The notes: generated by a model not told the origin, from the letters alone. Shown: positions 14,879 to 21,429, numbered from the stretch's first letter. The stretch is 41,661 nucleotides of DNA from Candidatus Levybacteria bacterium RIFCSPLOWO2_12_FULL_41_12 (GCA_001784155.1 MFPL01000010.1:1-41661); one strand, 5' to 3'. Program-made: numbers and translations.

Positions 14879-15618
14879 ATTTCTCCTGTTCCTATTTTTC
14901 TATATTCTTCAGGATATTTATTTTTTACAAAATTTAAAATATCGTCTGCTATTTTTTGATTTATTTTACTTGGAGAAAAGTCGTCATAACCTCTCAAGAT
15001 ACTAATACTTATTATGTAGTTTTCAACTTTTAACTCCTTGTCTTTTTCGGATAAATAGCTGTCGTTTAGGATATCATTTGCAGTAGTTTCTGCTATTCTT
15101 TCGGGCATGTCGCTTTTCTTAAGCTCATCAACTATTTCAAGTATTTCTTGGGGAGTTTCACTGTCTGCGCAGACAGGATCCTGGCAAAAATAGGTGAAAT
15201 CCACCTCATCGTAGTGCTTGGGGAAATATCTCTTGGCAAAGTCCTGGAAATCCTGATTAACAGGATAAAGTTTGTTATCGCTGGTTTCCTGGTAAAGTCC
15301 GTAAAAAAAGACAAAAGACTCTTTAAGGGCCTCATATCTGTCAGAATCTGAAGATGATTCATTAGCTACAATATCCAGATTTGTATTGAGCCTATCGTAG
15401 GCTCCGTTTCCCCGAATTTCAGGATCTTTATTCCCAATGGCTGTTATTTCCCCTCGTAGGGAAAGGAGGCTCTCATTGTATCCAGTCCTGAGTGCCTGAG
15501 GCTTAGCAATGTCCCTATCTATAAGGAAAATTCCGGCAATAAAAAGAATTATTAAGAGGATGAGACCCAGAATCAAGATGCTTGCTTTATTTTTGTAAAT
15601 AAAATCAGATAACTGCAT
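14875..15618 (-). CDS. Membrane-anchored protein of unknown function, partner of the surface protein
   Basis: 247 residues with one N-terminal transmembrane helix (SILILGLILLIILFIAGIFLI, broken at its ends; residues about 14-34) and a mostly helical outside domain with two close cysteines (FCQDPVC) that could form a disulfide. No family was recognised. The stop overlaps the ATG of the 1055-residue surface protein by 4 nt (ATGA), so the two are translationally coupled and probably act together at the envelope, for example as an assembly or anchoring factor; that role is inference. A promoter-like TTGACA lies about 50 nt upstream. Confidence 0.7.
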   Translation of the reverse strand: MQLSDFIYKNKASILILGLILLIILFIAGIFLIDRDIAKPQALRTGYNESLLSLRGEITAIGNKDPEIRGNGAYDRLNTNLDIVANESSSDSDRYEALKESFVFFYGLYQETSDNKLYPVNQDFQDFAKRYFPKHYDEVDFTYFCQDPVCADSETPQEILEIVDELKKSDMPERIAETTANDILNDSYLSEKDKELKVENYIISISILRGYDDFSPSKINQKIADDILNFVKNKYPEEYRKIGTGEI

Positions 15619-15640
15619 ATGGGCAGATATGCCTAACTTA

Positions 15641-15669
15641 AGAGTAAGGATTTAAGATAAGTTTGTCAA
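15641..15669 (-). promoter_or_regulatory. Possible promoter of the membrane-anchor/surface-protein operon
   Basis: Minus strand TTGACA (15664-15669), 17-nt spacer, TACTCT (15641-15646). The -35 is perfect, the -10 weak. Confidence 0.45.
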
Positions 15670-15702
15670 GAAAAGTAAAACTGGATTTACTTCGAGATAC
15701 TG

Positions 15703-16677
15703 CTATTCTGAAGGCGGGGGAGGGAAGACGCTTCTCAAGGTATCATTAAGATCTGCTATTGACGCTTGGCTTTCTTTAAAAGCATTTACCCCAATATCGT
15801 AGTACCCCTTTGCTGCACCATGTAATGCAATATCTCCGCTTGCAAGGTAATCTTTATAAATAGCCTCTATTGGAAAATAGCAGTTGTCAATTATATTTCC
15901 AGCATCTCTGCCCGCAGCGCAACCCTCTGCTGCATTGAGGAAATCTTCCAGTGTTATAGAATCTTGAGAAGGCAAGCCTGTTTTGCCTTCGTATGCTGCT
16001 TTAATTTTTTCTTTTAAATCTGCCAGAGAAATATTACGTGGGTTATCGGAAATTATTGTATTTATATCCAATAATTCAGGGGGGGGAGTTGTCTCAACCG
16101 GTTTTACGGTAGGTGTTGGTTCGGATGTAGGTGAAGGTGTGACTACGATTGTAGCTGTAGGCTCTGGTGAAGCAGTCCAACTTGGTGTAGGCTCAGCCGT
16201 AACTGTAGGTGTTGGAGCCTCGGTTATGATAGGGGTGGCAGTAATAACTGGTGTAGGTTCTTGGGTAGGTAGATTTCCGCCTCCGCATGCGGCTACGAAA
16301 ACTGCCACGAGTGCAGCCTTAGTTCCGAGTGAAACCCTAGGATCCACAAGAGCTGCGTCAGTAACTTCGGCTAATGTTCTGATATCTTCAATTTGTGTGT
16401 CAACTCTTTCTGCAGATAATTCAATGTGGGGGACTTCCATTGTCACAGACTGAGGAACGTTCAGCGAAAATCTATTATCCGGCTCAAGCCTTTTGGTTCC
16501 AAGGTCTAACCCAAATGTAGAAGGTTCAGAAACGCTGAATCCAGTTTTTACCAGAGATGACCCGTCACTGGAAGAGCTGCTTCCAGAAGTAACATCGTTT
16601 TGGGGCGCGATTTTGTTAATTGAATCAGGAGCTCTTAAAGCTCCTTTCTGTCCTGGTCTTACTTCGGCCATAGCCAT
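15703..16677 (-). CDS. Membrane protein with internal anchor, Thr/Pro-rich stalk and small external domain
   Basis: No known family. The start is set at ATG 16677 because a strong promoter covers the upstream part of the open frame; the next Met (16671) is also possible. The N-terminal ~125 residues are polar and Ser-rich. A short hydrophobic stretch with a lipobox-like end, ALVAVFVAACGGG, follows near residue 135. A ~65-residue stalk of repeated T-P and E-P-T units comes next, then a C-terminal helical domain with two cysteines (EGCAAGRDAGNIIDNCYF). This order suggests a protein with its N-terminus inside and its tail outside. No signal peptide precedes the lipobox-like motif, which is odd for a lipoprotein. 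Confidence 0.65.
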   Translation of the reverse strand: MAMAEVRPGQKGALRAPDSINKIAPQNDVTSGSSSSSDGSSLVKTGFSVSEPSTFGLDLGTKRLEPDNRFSLNVPQSVTMEVPHIELSAERVDTQIEDIRTLAEVTDAALVDPRVSLGTKAALVAVFVAACGGGNLPTQEPTPVITATPIITEAPTPTVTAEPTPSWTASPEPTATIVVTPSPTSEPTPTVKPVETTPPPELLDINTIISDNPRNISLADLKEKIKAAYEGKTGLPSQDSITLEDFLNAAEGCAAGRDAGNIIDNCYFPIEAIYKDYLASGDIALHGAAKGYYDIGVNAFKESQASIADLNDTLRSVFPPPPSE

Positions 16678-16690
16678 ATTAATAAAATAA

Positions 16691-16719
16691 ACTATATCAT
16701 AGGGAAAATTCCTTGTCAA
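16691..16719 (-). promoter_or_regulatory. Promoter of the stalk membrane protein
   Basis: Minus strand TTGACA (16714-16719), 17-nt spacer, TATAGT (16691-16696); ATG follows 13 nt after the -10. It decides the start codon of the gene. Confidence 0.75.
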
Positions 16720-16874
16720 GCCGATAGTATGAGCCTCGGCTCATAGCAACTAACAACTAGTGAGTGGGTAAGTCAGCCGGGGTGGAGGGAGCTTTGCGGT
16801 GCCCAAATACAAAAACATATGTTCGGCTCGCTTCGCTCGCCTCAAGTATTGGTATACTAGTATATCAGTCCCAA

Positions 16875-16907
16875 TCTCCGGAAACCAATTTCGCGCGCGC
16901 TCGCATC
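16875..16907. repeat. Detached copy of the 3' tail of the TrpR-like gene
   Basis: The stretch TCTCCGGAAACCAATTTCGC and the following GCGCGCTCGCAT repeat, almost base for base, 17809-17840 in the last codons of the TrpR-like gene. The RAYT gene lies between the two copies. Confidence 0.75.
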
Positions 16908-16916
16908 TTCTTTATT

Positions 16917-16949
16917 CTAGCCTCGCAAGGCCTCGCCTTGCGAGGCTAG
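16917..16949. repeat. REP palindrome, family 1, copy A
   Basis: Perfect 14-bp arms CTAGCCTCGCAAGG / CCTTGCGAGGCTAG with a 5-nt centre. The RAYT stop codon TAG is formed inside its right arm. Confidence 0.9.
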
Positions 16950-17632
16950 ATCTCATCTAGGGTGATGGAGTTTATGAGCTCCGGCTCTTCTTCGAGCTCT
17001 TCCACAAAAGCCCGATAGGAGAGCAAGGGATGCTTAGAAGAAAAAAAGGAGAGAATCTCTGAGGGATTAACCCATTCTGTTTTTTCCATGTCAAGATATC
17101 TCTTGTAAGATGACGGTTGCCCTTCTCGCAAGGCCTCGCCTTGCGAGGCTAAAGCCTGTTTATGAATGTAACGGGATAAATGCAGAAACTGTTTTTCATT
17201 TTCAATCAGCGCTGCTTTATAAACACCCTGATACAGGGATCCGACCCTTTTATATTTCTTATTAAAATACATAGTATATCTTGTGCCTAAAGAGTTCATA
17301 AAACTATCAATGCTATTTGGATTTTTTTGTTTGATGAAAAAATGGAAATGATTTGGCATTAGGCAGTAAGCAAGAAGTGTGATTTCATCCGCAAAGTTGT
17401 TAAGTCTAATAAGTTTTAAAATTTTGTCTCTTTCCTTGTAGGAAAGGGAGGGGTTGGAAAGTTTATCGTAAAGTTCTTTTTCATTTTTGGGGGACAAATA
17501 CTCTTTAAGATAGGAGAGAAATACAGAGTAATCCTGTCCGTCAAGAAATATTTTCCTTTTCTCGACCCCACGATTATAAATATGGTAGTACCCGTTTTCT
17601 AAATATTGCTTTACACTGTTTTTTGCTGGCAT
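16946..17632 (-). CDS. REP-associated tyrosine transposase (RAYT, IS200/IS605 Y1 family)
   Basis: Single-strand DNA transposase of the HUH/Y1 type that acts on REP palindromes. The start reads YYHIYNRGVEKRKIF, the HUH motif is MPNHFHFFI (about residues 141-149), and the catalytic Tyr region is YTMYFNKKYKRVGSLYQG, followed by LSRYIHKQ. The 228-residue length is in the family range. REP palindromes lie at its 3' end (copy A, supplying the stop codon), inside its frame (copy B, encoding ALASQGEALR where relatives usually have the NPV-type motif) and just upstream (copy C). No other transposon gene is present, as expected for a domesticated RAYT that mobilises short non-autonomous repeats. Confidence 0.88.
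   Translation of the reverse strand: MPAKNSVKQYLENGYYHIYNRGVEKRKIFLDGQDYSVFLSYLKEYLSPKNEKELYDKLSNPSLSYKERDKILKLIRLNNFADEITLLAYCLMPNHFHFFIKQKNPNSIDSFMNSLGTRYTMYFNKKYKRVGSLYQGVYKAALIENEKQFLHLSRYIHKQALASQGEALREGQPSSYKRYLDMEKTEWVNPSEILSFFSSKHPLLSYRAFVEELEEEPELINSITLDEI
17125..17147. repeat. REP palindrome, family 1, copy B (inside the RAYT gene)
   Basis: Perfect 9-bp arms CTCGCAAGG / CCTTGCGAG with the same CCTCG centre as copy A. Translated in frame. Confidence 0.85.
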
Positions 17633-17658
17633 ATAAAAAGCCTAGCATAAAAACCTCC

Positions 17659-17685
17659 GCCTCGCAAGGCGTCCCCTTGCGAGGC
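17659..17685. repeat. REP palindrome, family 1, copy C (upstream of RAYT)
   Basis: Perfect 11-bp arms GCCTCGCAAGG / CCTTGCGAGGC, centre CGTCC. It is the reverse complement of copy D in topA. Outer CCTAGC/GCTAGG segments can extend the stem. Confidence 0.88.
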
Positions 17686-17708
17686 TACTTGCTAGGCTAG
17701 GGGATTAT

Positions 17709-17758
17709 TTTATAGACCTAGCAGTTTCATTGAAAATTCGAGGAGGTTAAAGATAAAT
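17709..17758 (-). pseudogene. Detached second copy of the 3' end of the M50 protease gene
   Basis: Minus strand translates to FIFNLLEFSMKLLGL and a stop. The M50 gene at 18329 ends in IIFNLLEYSMRLLGL and a stop. DNA identity is roughly 75-80 percent with mostly conservative protein changes. The TrpR-like gene lies between the two copies. Confidence 0.75.
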
Positions 17759-17788
17759 CAACACGAAAATTTTAAGCGGGGACTGACA

Positions 17789-18229
17789 TTATGATTCTTC
17801 AGAAAAGTCTCCGGAAACCAATTTCGCGCGCGCTCGCATATCGCTCCGCGCGCGCATTGCCAGATCGAGAGGCTTAAGCATAGATTCAATTTTATTGAAG
17901 AGTTGGCGGGTTCTCTCTTTTTTTGAGATTTTCGAAATGATTTCCTTATAGATTGATCCGGCATTTTGCCATATATTTTTATGAACCCTGACTGTTTCTC
18001 GACTCACCTTCAAAGAGGTTTCTATATTTGAGGTAGGGTAGTTATTTTCAAGCATTAGATGAAGCATTAGACGCTTTCCCAGCATTATTTTTTCCTCTTT
18101 AGTTAAGAAATCATTTAGAAAACCTTCTATTTCATATGAATTCTGAAGAGAGGAAATTAGAGAAGCAAAATTTTCCCTTAACTCATGATCCAAATTTTTG
18201 TCGATTGGTCTCCTTGAGGCTCTTGGCAT
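17789..18229 (-). CDS. TrpR/YerC-family transcriptional regulator
   Basis: 146 residues; the middle carries the Trp-repressor fold: FLTKEEKIMLGKRLMLHLML (about 45-64) and the helix-turn-helix ...SNIETSLKVSRETVRVHKNI (about 71-90), which matches TrpR/YerC relatives (family pattern SxxxV/S-RET-V). No trp genes are near, so the ligand may not be tryptophan. Its promoter contains GTATAC-CA-GTATAC overlapping the -10, a candidate operator for autoregulation. The basic tail (AMRARSDMRARAKL) is encoded by GCGC-rich DNA that is duplicated at 16875-16907. Confidence 0.8.
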   Translation of the reverse strand: MPRASRRPIDKNLDHELRENFASLISSLQNSYEIEGFLNDFLTKEEKIMLGKRLMLHLMLENNYPTSNIETSLKVSRETVRVHKNIWQNAGSIYKEIISKISKKERTRQLFNKIESMLKPLDLAMRARSDMRARAKLVSGDFSEES

Positions 18230-18242
18230 ATCGGCGATGTCC

Positions 18243-18272
18243 AGTATACTGGTATACCTGACATGTTGTCAA
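18243..18272 (-). promoter_or_regulatory. Promoter and candidate operator of the TrpR-like gene
   Basis: Minus strand TTGACA (18267-18272), 18-nt spacer, TATACT (18243-18248). The palindrome GTATACCAGTATAC lies over the -10 (18243-18257). Confidence 0.7.
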
Positions 18273-18328
18273 GGGACAATTTGAATCTATAGTTGATGGG
18301 CATGGAGACAGAAGCTCAAAGTCAGCGG

Positions 18329-18967
18329 TTAGAGCCCTAAAAGCCTCATTGAGTATTCGAGGAGATTAAAAATAATTCCACCCAGAGAAAATCCGCCGAT
18401 GGGGAACATAAGTAGAAAAAAGAGGATAAATATTCCCATAGAGCCTATTGAAAGATAAGACGCGGCTTGTTTTTCCGAAAGAAAGAGCGAGAATACTTTT
18501 GATCCGTCCAGTGGCGGAATAGGAATGAGGTTAAAGATTGCAAGCAACAGATTAATCCCAACGATAGCTCTAAGCATATGAAAAAGATCTACGCCTAATC
18601 CTAGAGGTAAAAGTATGTGAATTAGGCTCGCAGACAGTACCGCGATAAGGATATTTGTAGCCGGGCCTGCAAGTGCCACGAGAGACAAATCGCGTCTCCC
18701 ATCACGAAGGTTGAAGGGGTCCACAGGAACGGGCTTGGCTCCTCCGAAGATAAAACTTCCTTGACTGGCGAAGAATATAGCTAAAGGCATCAAAATAGTA
18801 AATATAGGATCTATATGGGGAATAGGATTAAGAGTGAGACGCCCCCTAAGTCTGGCTGTCGGATCTCCAAGCCGGTCCGCGACGTACCCGTGAGCTACTT
18901 CGTGGACAATAGCAGACATTACAAGCGCTACTAAAACGAATAAAATATTGGTTGATAGAAAATCCAT
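18329..18967 (-). CDS. Site-2-type membrane metalloprotease (peptidase M50)
   Basis: Intramembrane zinc protease of the M50/S2P family (short Rip/SpoIVFB-like type). The zinc site HEVAH is near residue 23 in the first membrane helix. The third ligand region is NLIPIPPLDGSK near residue 150. Four to six hydrophobic helices are visible over 212 residues, normal for the minimal type without PDZ domains. It has a leaderless-type start: -10 TATACT lies 8 nt before ATG and overlaps the promoter of the divergent rpmB. The last 15 residues exist a second time downstream of the TrpR-like gene. Confidence 0.9.
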   Translation of the reverse strand: MDFLSTNILFVLVALVMSAIVHEVAHGYVADRLGDPTARLRGRLTLNPIPHIDPIFTILMPLAIFFASQGSFIFGGAKPVPVDPFNLRDGRRDLSLVALAGPATNILIAVLSASLIHILLPLGLGVDLFHMLRAIVGINLLLAIFNLIPIPPLDGSKVFSLFLSEKQAASYLSIGSMGIFILFFLLMFPIGGFSLGGIIFNLLEYSMRLLGL

Positions 18968-18995
18968 TGTTTTTTAGTATACAATTTAGTATACT
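18967..18995 (+). promoter_or_regulatory. Promoter of rpmB
   Basis: TTGTTT (18967-18972), 17-nt spacer, TATACT (18990-18995); rpmB ATG follows 8 nt later. Shares the palindrome AGTATACAATTTAGTATACT (18976-18995) with the opposite promoter. Confidence 0.75.
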
Positions 18996-19004
18996 TCTTG
19001 TCTA
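18976..19004 (-). promoter_or_regulatory. Promoter of the M50 protease gene, overlapping that of rpmB
   Basis: Minus strand TAGACA (18999-19004), 17-nt spacer, TATACT (18976-18981). Its -35 covers the first base of the rpmB start codon. Confidence 0.75.
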
Positions 19005-19264
19005 TGGCAAAGGGATTTAAATGCGATAACTGCGGAAAAGGAATTGAAGTGGGGCATAATGTGTCTCATGCAAAAAATCGAACAAGACGGATTTTTAGAC
19101 CAAATCTTCACAACGCAAAACTGAAAATTGAAGGCACTATCAAAACTTACAGACTTTGCACGAAGTGTCTTCGTACGATCAAAAAAGGGCAGAATTTCGT
19201 GAAAAGTCCCGTAACAGAGGAAAAAATCTCAACAATAGCCCCGGTCGCCAGCGGTTTAGTTTAA
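19004..19264 (+). CDS. rpmB: 50S ribosomal protein L28
   Basis: L28 of the zinc-binding type: CDNCGKGIEVGHNVSHAKNR near the start and LCTKCLRTIKKG near residue 53 form the CxxC...CxxC pair. The conserved TRRIFRPNLHNA segment is present. 86 residues plus a slightly long tail. ATG 19004 is chosen over an in-frame TTG at 18998 because the promoter -10 ends at 18995 and the TTG would lie before the transcription start. Confidence 0.93.
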   Translation: MAKGFKCDNCGKGIEVGHNVSHAKNRTRRIFRPNLHNAKLKIEGTIKTYRLCTKCLRTIKKGQNFVKSPVTEEKISTIAPVASGLV

Positions 19265-19320
19265 TCTTCCTTGCGCTGAGGTCAAAACGCGAACAGCGAA
19301 AATTTTTCAGCTCCCCGCGC

Positions 19321-20238
19321 CTAAAGCAAGCCGACCTTTTTTAGGAATTCTTCGCCTTTTTCATAGCCATTAATAAAATCCCCATACGACATTGGTCGTT
19401 TTCCTTCAACTTGAACTTTACCGTCCGGAAGAAGTTTAATAACCTTTGCTTGCCCTTTGGAGCTTAAGCGAAAGAGGGTCCATACACCGGGCCACGGGTA
19501 GAAGGCGCGGATCATGCGATTGATATTGATTATTGACGATCGATTATTGACAATTGACAAATCAATGTAGCCGTCCTGCTTTTTAAGAAGATGAGTAAAA
19601 GTGGCGTTTGAGTGGATCTGTTCTGTAGGAATAATAGAGCCTTTGATATAGCCTGAGATAGTTTTGGAAAGGGAATTTGCACCTTTTTGAAAAAGTTTGA
19701 CCAGCATTGTTTCCGAAGTGTCTTCAGGCAAAATATCCATCTCTTCTTGATACAGAATCGGGCCGTGATCCACCTCTTCGTCGATTTTTATAATAGTAAC
19801 GCCTGTTTTTTGGTCTCCTTGAAGAATGGCAGTCTGTACGGGAGTAGGGCCCCGGTATTTTGGCAGAAGAGACGGGTGAATGTTAATTATAGCCTCGGGA
19901 AAGGCCTGAATCAGGCTTTTTGGGATGATAATTCCGAAGTCTGCGATGACTCCCAGCGAAGCTTTTAGCAGTGACAGTTGACGATTGATAATTGACGAAA
20001 GATTCTCCGAGGAAGAGACAGAGACAGTGGGTATCGATTTTGATTTGCAGTATGCAATAAGAGGGTCGGTGGGTTGTTTTTCGGTAGTAACGACCAAAAA
20101 AAGGTTAAAGTTTTTATTCAGGACTTCAATTACCGGTAAAACATACCTTGATGAACCAAAGAAAACAACACGAATTATTGACGATTGATTATTGATTATT
20201 GATAATTTGCTAGACGATTGATTAATTTTATTAACCAT
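19321..20238 (-). CDS. fmt: Methionyl-tRNA formyltransferase carrying repeat-derived inserts
   Basis: Formylates Met-tRNA for translation initiation. The formyl-transfer core is clear: RVVFFGSSRYVLPVIEVL at residues 23-40, GIIIPKSLIQAFPEAIINIH and the SLLPKYRGPTPVQTAILQGD signature near 110-130, then a C-terminal OB-like domain (RAFYPWPGVWT). Three stretches unlike the family are encoded by 7-nt repeats: the first ~22 residues (SIINNQSSI), residues ~80-90 (SSIINRQLS) and ~226-240 (LSIVNNRSSIININ). All keep the frame. It lies 3 nt after a four-helix-bundle gene in an apparent def-4HB-fmt operon. Confidence 0.93.
   Translation of the reverse strand: MVNKINQSSSKLSIINNQSSIIRVVFFGSSRYVLPVIEVLNKNFNLFLVVTTEKQPTDPLIAYCKSKSIPTVSVSSSENLSSIINRQLSLLKASLGVIADFGIIIPKSLIQAFPEAIINIHPSLLPKYRGPTPVQTAILQGDQKTGVTIIKIDEEVDHGPILYQEEMDILPEDTSETMLVKLFQKGANSLSKTISGYIKGSIIPTEQIHSNATFTHLLKKQDGYIDLSIVNNRSSIININRMIRAFYPWPGVWTLFRLSSKGQAKVIKLLPDGKVQVEGKRPMSYGDFINGYEKGEEFLKKVGLL
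19518..19561. repeat. Heptad repeat inside fmt (third)
   Basis: ATTGATT/ATTGACA-type 7-nt units, translated in frame as residues ~226-240. Confidence 0.65.
19971..19999. repeat. Heptad repeat inside fmt (second)
   Basis: Units CAGTTGA, CGATTGA, TAATTGA, CGAAAGA; translated in frame near residues 80-89. Confidence 0.6.
20173..20232. repeat. Heptad repeat at the fmt start
   Basis: Units ATTGACG, ATTGATT, ATTGATT, ATTGATA then GACGATT, GATTAAT. It encodes the N-terminal extension of fmt. Confidence 0.7.
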
Positions 20239-20241
20239 AGA

Positions 20242-20607
20242 CTATTTGCTAAGCCCGGATTTTGCTGTTTTTACAGACGAGACGAAAATTTTTAATAATG
20301 AGGTTGCTTCTTCAAGGAGTAAGTCGGCATCTTTGTCAAATTTAGGGTTTGCTTTTTTTATAACCTCAAGCCAGTAAATTGTTTCGCTTGCCTCTTTTCG
20401 GGATATGTTAATCGAATGGATAAATTCGATTCTTGAATGGCCAAACATTGCTTCAGAATAGTTAGCACCTATTGATGAAGCTGAACGAATAATTTGTTTG
20501 GAGAAAACATCATTTTCTACCGACTTGGGGAGGCTTTTTATGAATCCGAGAACATCCAGGGTGAACTCGATGAGTCTGTCTCTTAAAACTGTTGGTTTAT
20601 TATTCAT
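20242..20607 (-). CDS. Four-helix-bundle protein (IVP family), between def and fmt
   Basis: 121 residues of the same family as the protein at 11241-11600: LRDRLIEFTLDVLGFIKSLP, SKQIIRSASSIGANYSEA (matching the QxxRSxxSxxxNxxE pattern) and ISRKEASETIYWLEV. Function unknown; such genes appear as mobile-looking single insertions. Here it separates def from fmt, which are often neighbours, with gaps of 35 nt and 3 nt, so it is probably co-transcribed with both. Confidence 0.88.
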   Translation of the reverse strand: MNNKPTVLRDRLIEFTLDVLGFIKSLPKSVENDVFSKQIIRSASSIGANYSEAMFGHSRIEFIHSINISRKEASETIYWLEVIKKANPKFDKDADLLLEEATSLLKIFVSSVKTAKSGLSK

Positions 20608-20609
20608 TC

Positions 20610-20641
20610 CTAGTCAATTGTAGATAATAAATTGTCAATAA
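20610..20641. repeat. Heptad repeat between def and the four-helix-bundle gene
   Basis: Minus-strand units TTGACAA, TTTATTA, TCTACAA, TTGACTA filling the short gap. Confidence 0.5.
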
Positions 20642-20642
20642 A

Positions 20643-21221
20643 CTAGAGCTCTATTTCGTCGAAAATGTCTTCATTTTTTTCATTTTTTGAGGACTTATAG
20701 AGTTTTCCTTTTTGTTCCAGAACGCGTCTGGGAAAAAGAATTCCGTCCAAATGATCTATCTCATGCTGGACAATTGTGGCCATAAAGCCTTTAAATTCCT
20801 TTGTGTGTTTCCTTCCTTTTTCATCAAGAAAGGAAAGCTTGACAGTTGGATATCTTTTTACATCGCCCCATATAGAATGGAGAGAAAGGCAGCCTTCAAG
20901 CTTTTTCTGCCTGCGACTCCTGACAACTGGCTTCTGGCCTCTAGCTCCTTGTTTGCCAGTTGCCAGTTGCGAGCCTCCAGTAGCTAAAATCTTTGGGTTT
21001 ATAAAAACTGCAGTTTTAGACTTTTCTGTGGGTTTGGTTATAAAAATCCGAAGCGCGATTCCTGCCTGGGGGGCTGCAAGACCAACGCCTTTCGGATCGC
21101 TCGCGCTTCTTAGCGCTTCTTCCATTTGAGTCAGAATAGAGGACAAGTCCGCTGGAAATGGAACTTTTACCTCAGAACTTACTGCTGAAAGCGCTTCACT
21201 TGGAGCCTCAATAATCTTCAT
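20643..21221 (-). CDS. def: Peptide deformylase with a repeat-derived insert
   Basis: Removes the N-formyl group from new proteins. All three family motifs are present: GVGLAAPQAG (near 42-51), EGCLSLHSIWG (near 112-122, Cys metal ligand) and QHEIDHLDG (near 150-158, HExxH). The roughly 25 residues before EGCLS (GGSQLATGKQGARGQ...SRRQ) are encoded by a heptad palindrome and are not part of the family. The frame is kept, so the enzyme should still be made. Upstream gap 21222-21495 holds inverted repeats but no gene. Confidence 0.93.
   Translation of the reverse strand: MKIIEAPSEALSAVSSEVKVPFPADLSSILTQMEEALRSASDPKGVGLAAPQAGIALRIFITKPTEKSKTAVFINPKILATGGSQLATGKQGARGQKPVVRSRRQKKLEGCLSLHSIWGDVKRYPTVKLSFLDEKGRKHTKEFKGFMATIVQHEIDHLDGILFPRRVLEQKGKLYKSSKNEKNEDIFDEIEL
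20917..20986. repeat. Heptad palindrome inside def
   Basis: Left arm CTGACAA, CTGGCTT, CTGGCCT, CTAGCTC; right arm GCCAGTT, GCCAGTT, GCGAGCC, TCCAGTA. The arms are complementary. Translated as residues ~79-101. Confidence 0.8.
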
Positions 21222-21326
21222 ATTTTGTTTTGCTCGGGGTCCTGTTTGCTTCGGGAAGTCGCATGCTGCAAGAAGACGCTTGCCATAGTTTTACGTTAAA
21301 ATCAAATCTTAACCCGTTTCGCTAAA

Positions 21327-21381
21327 TGAAATTCGGCACCGTATAAAATTAATCTTAAATATTTGGACAAGCCGAATTTCA
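21327..21381. repeat. Perfect 11-bp inverted repeat in the def-upstream gap
   Basis: TGAAATTCGGC (21327-21337) and GCCGAATTTCA (21371-21381) around an AT-rich 33-nt centre. Confidence 0.7.
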
Positions 21382-21429
21382 GTTCTCTTGCAGATGGATC
21401 TTCCCAAAGCTCCACCCCTCGCGTCTTTT

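Noticed and set aside
16741-16770. Heptad palindrome upstream of the stalk-protein promoter
   Set aside because: Only two or three weak CTAACAA-like units; too short to claim.
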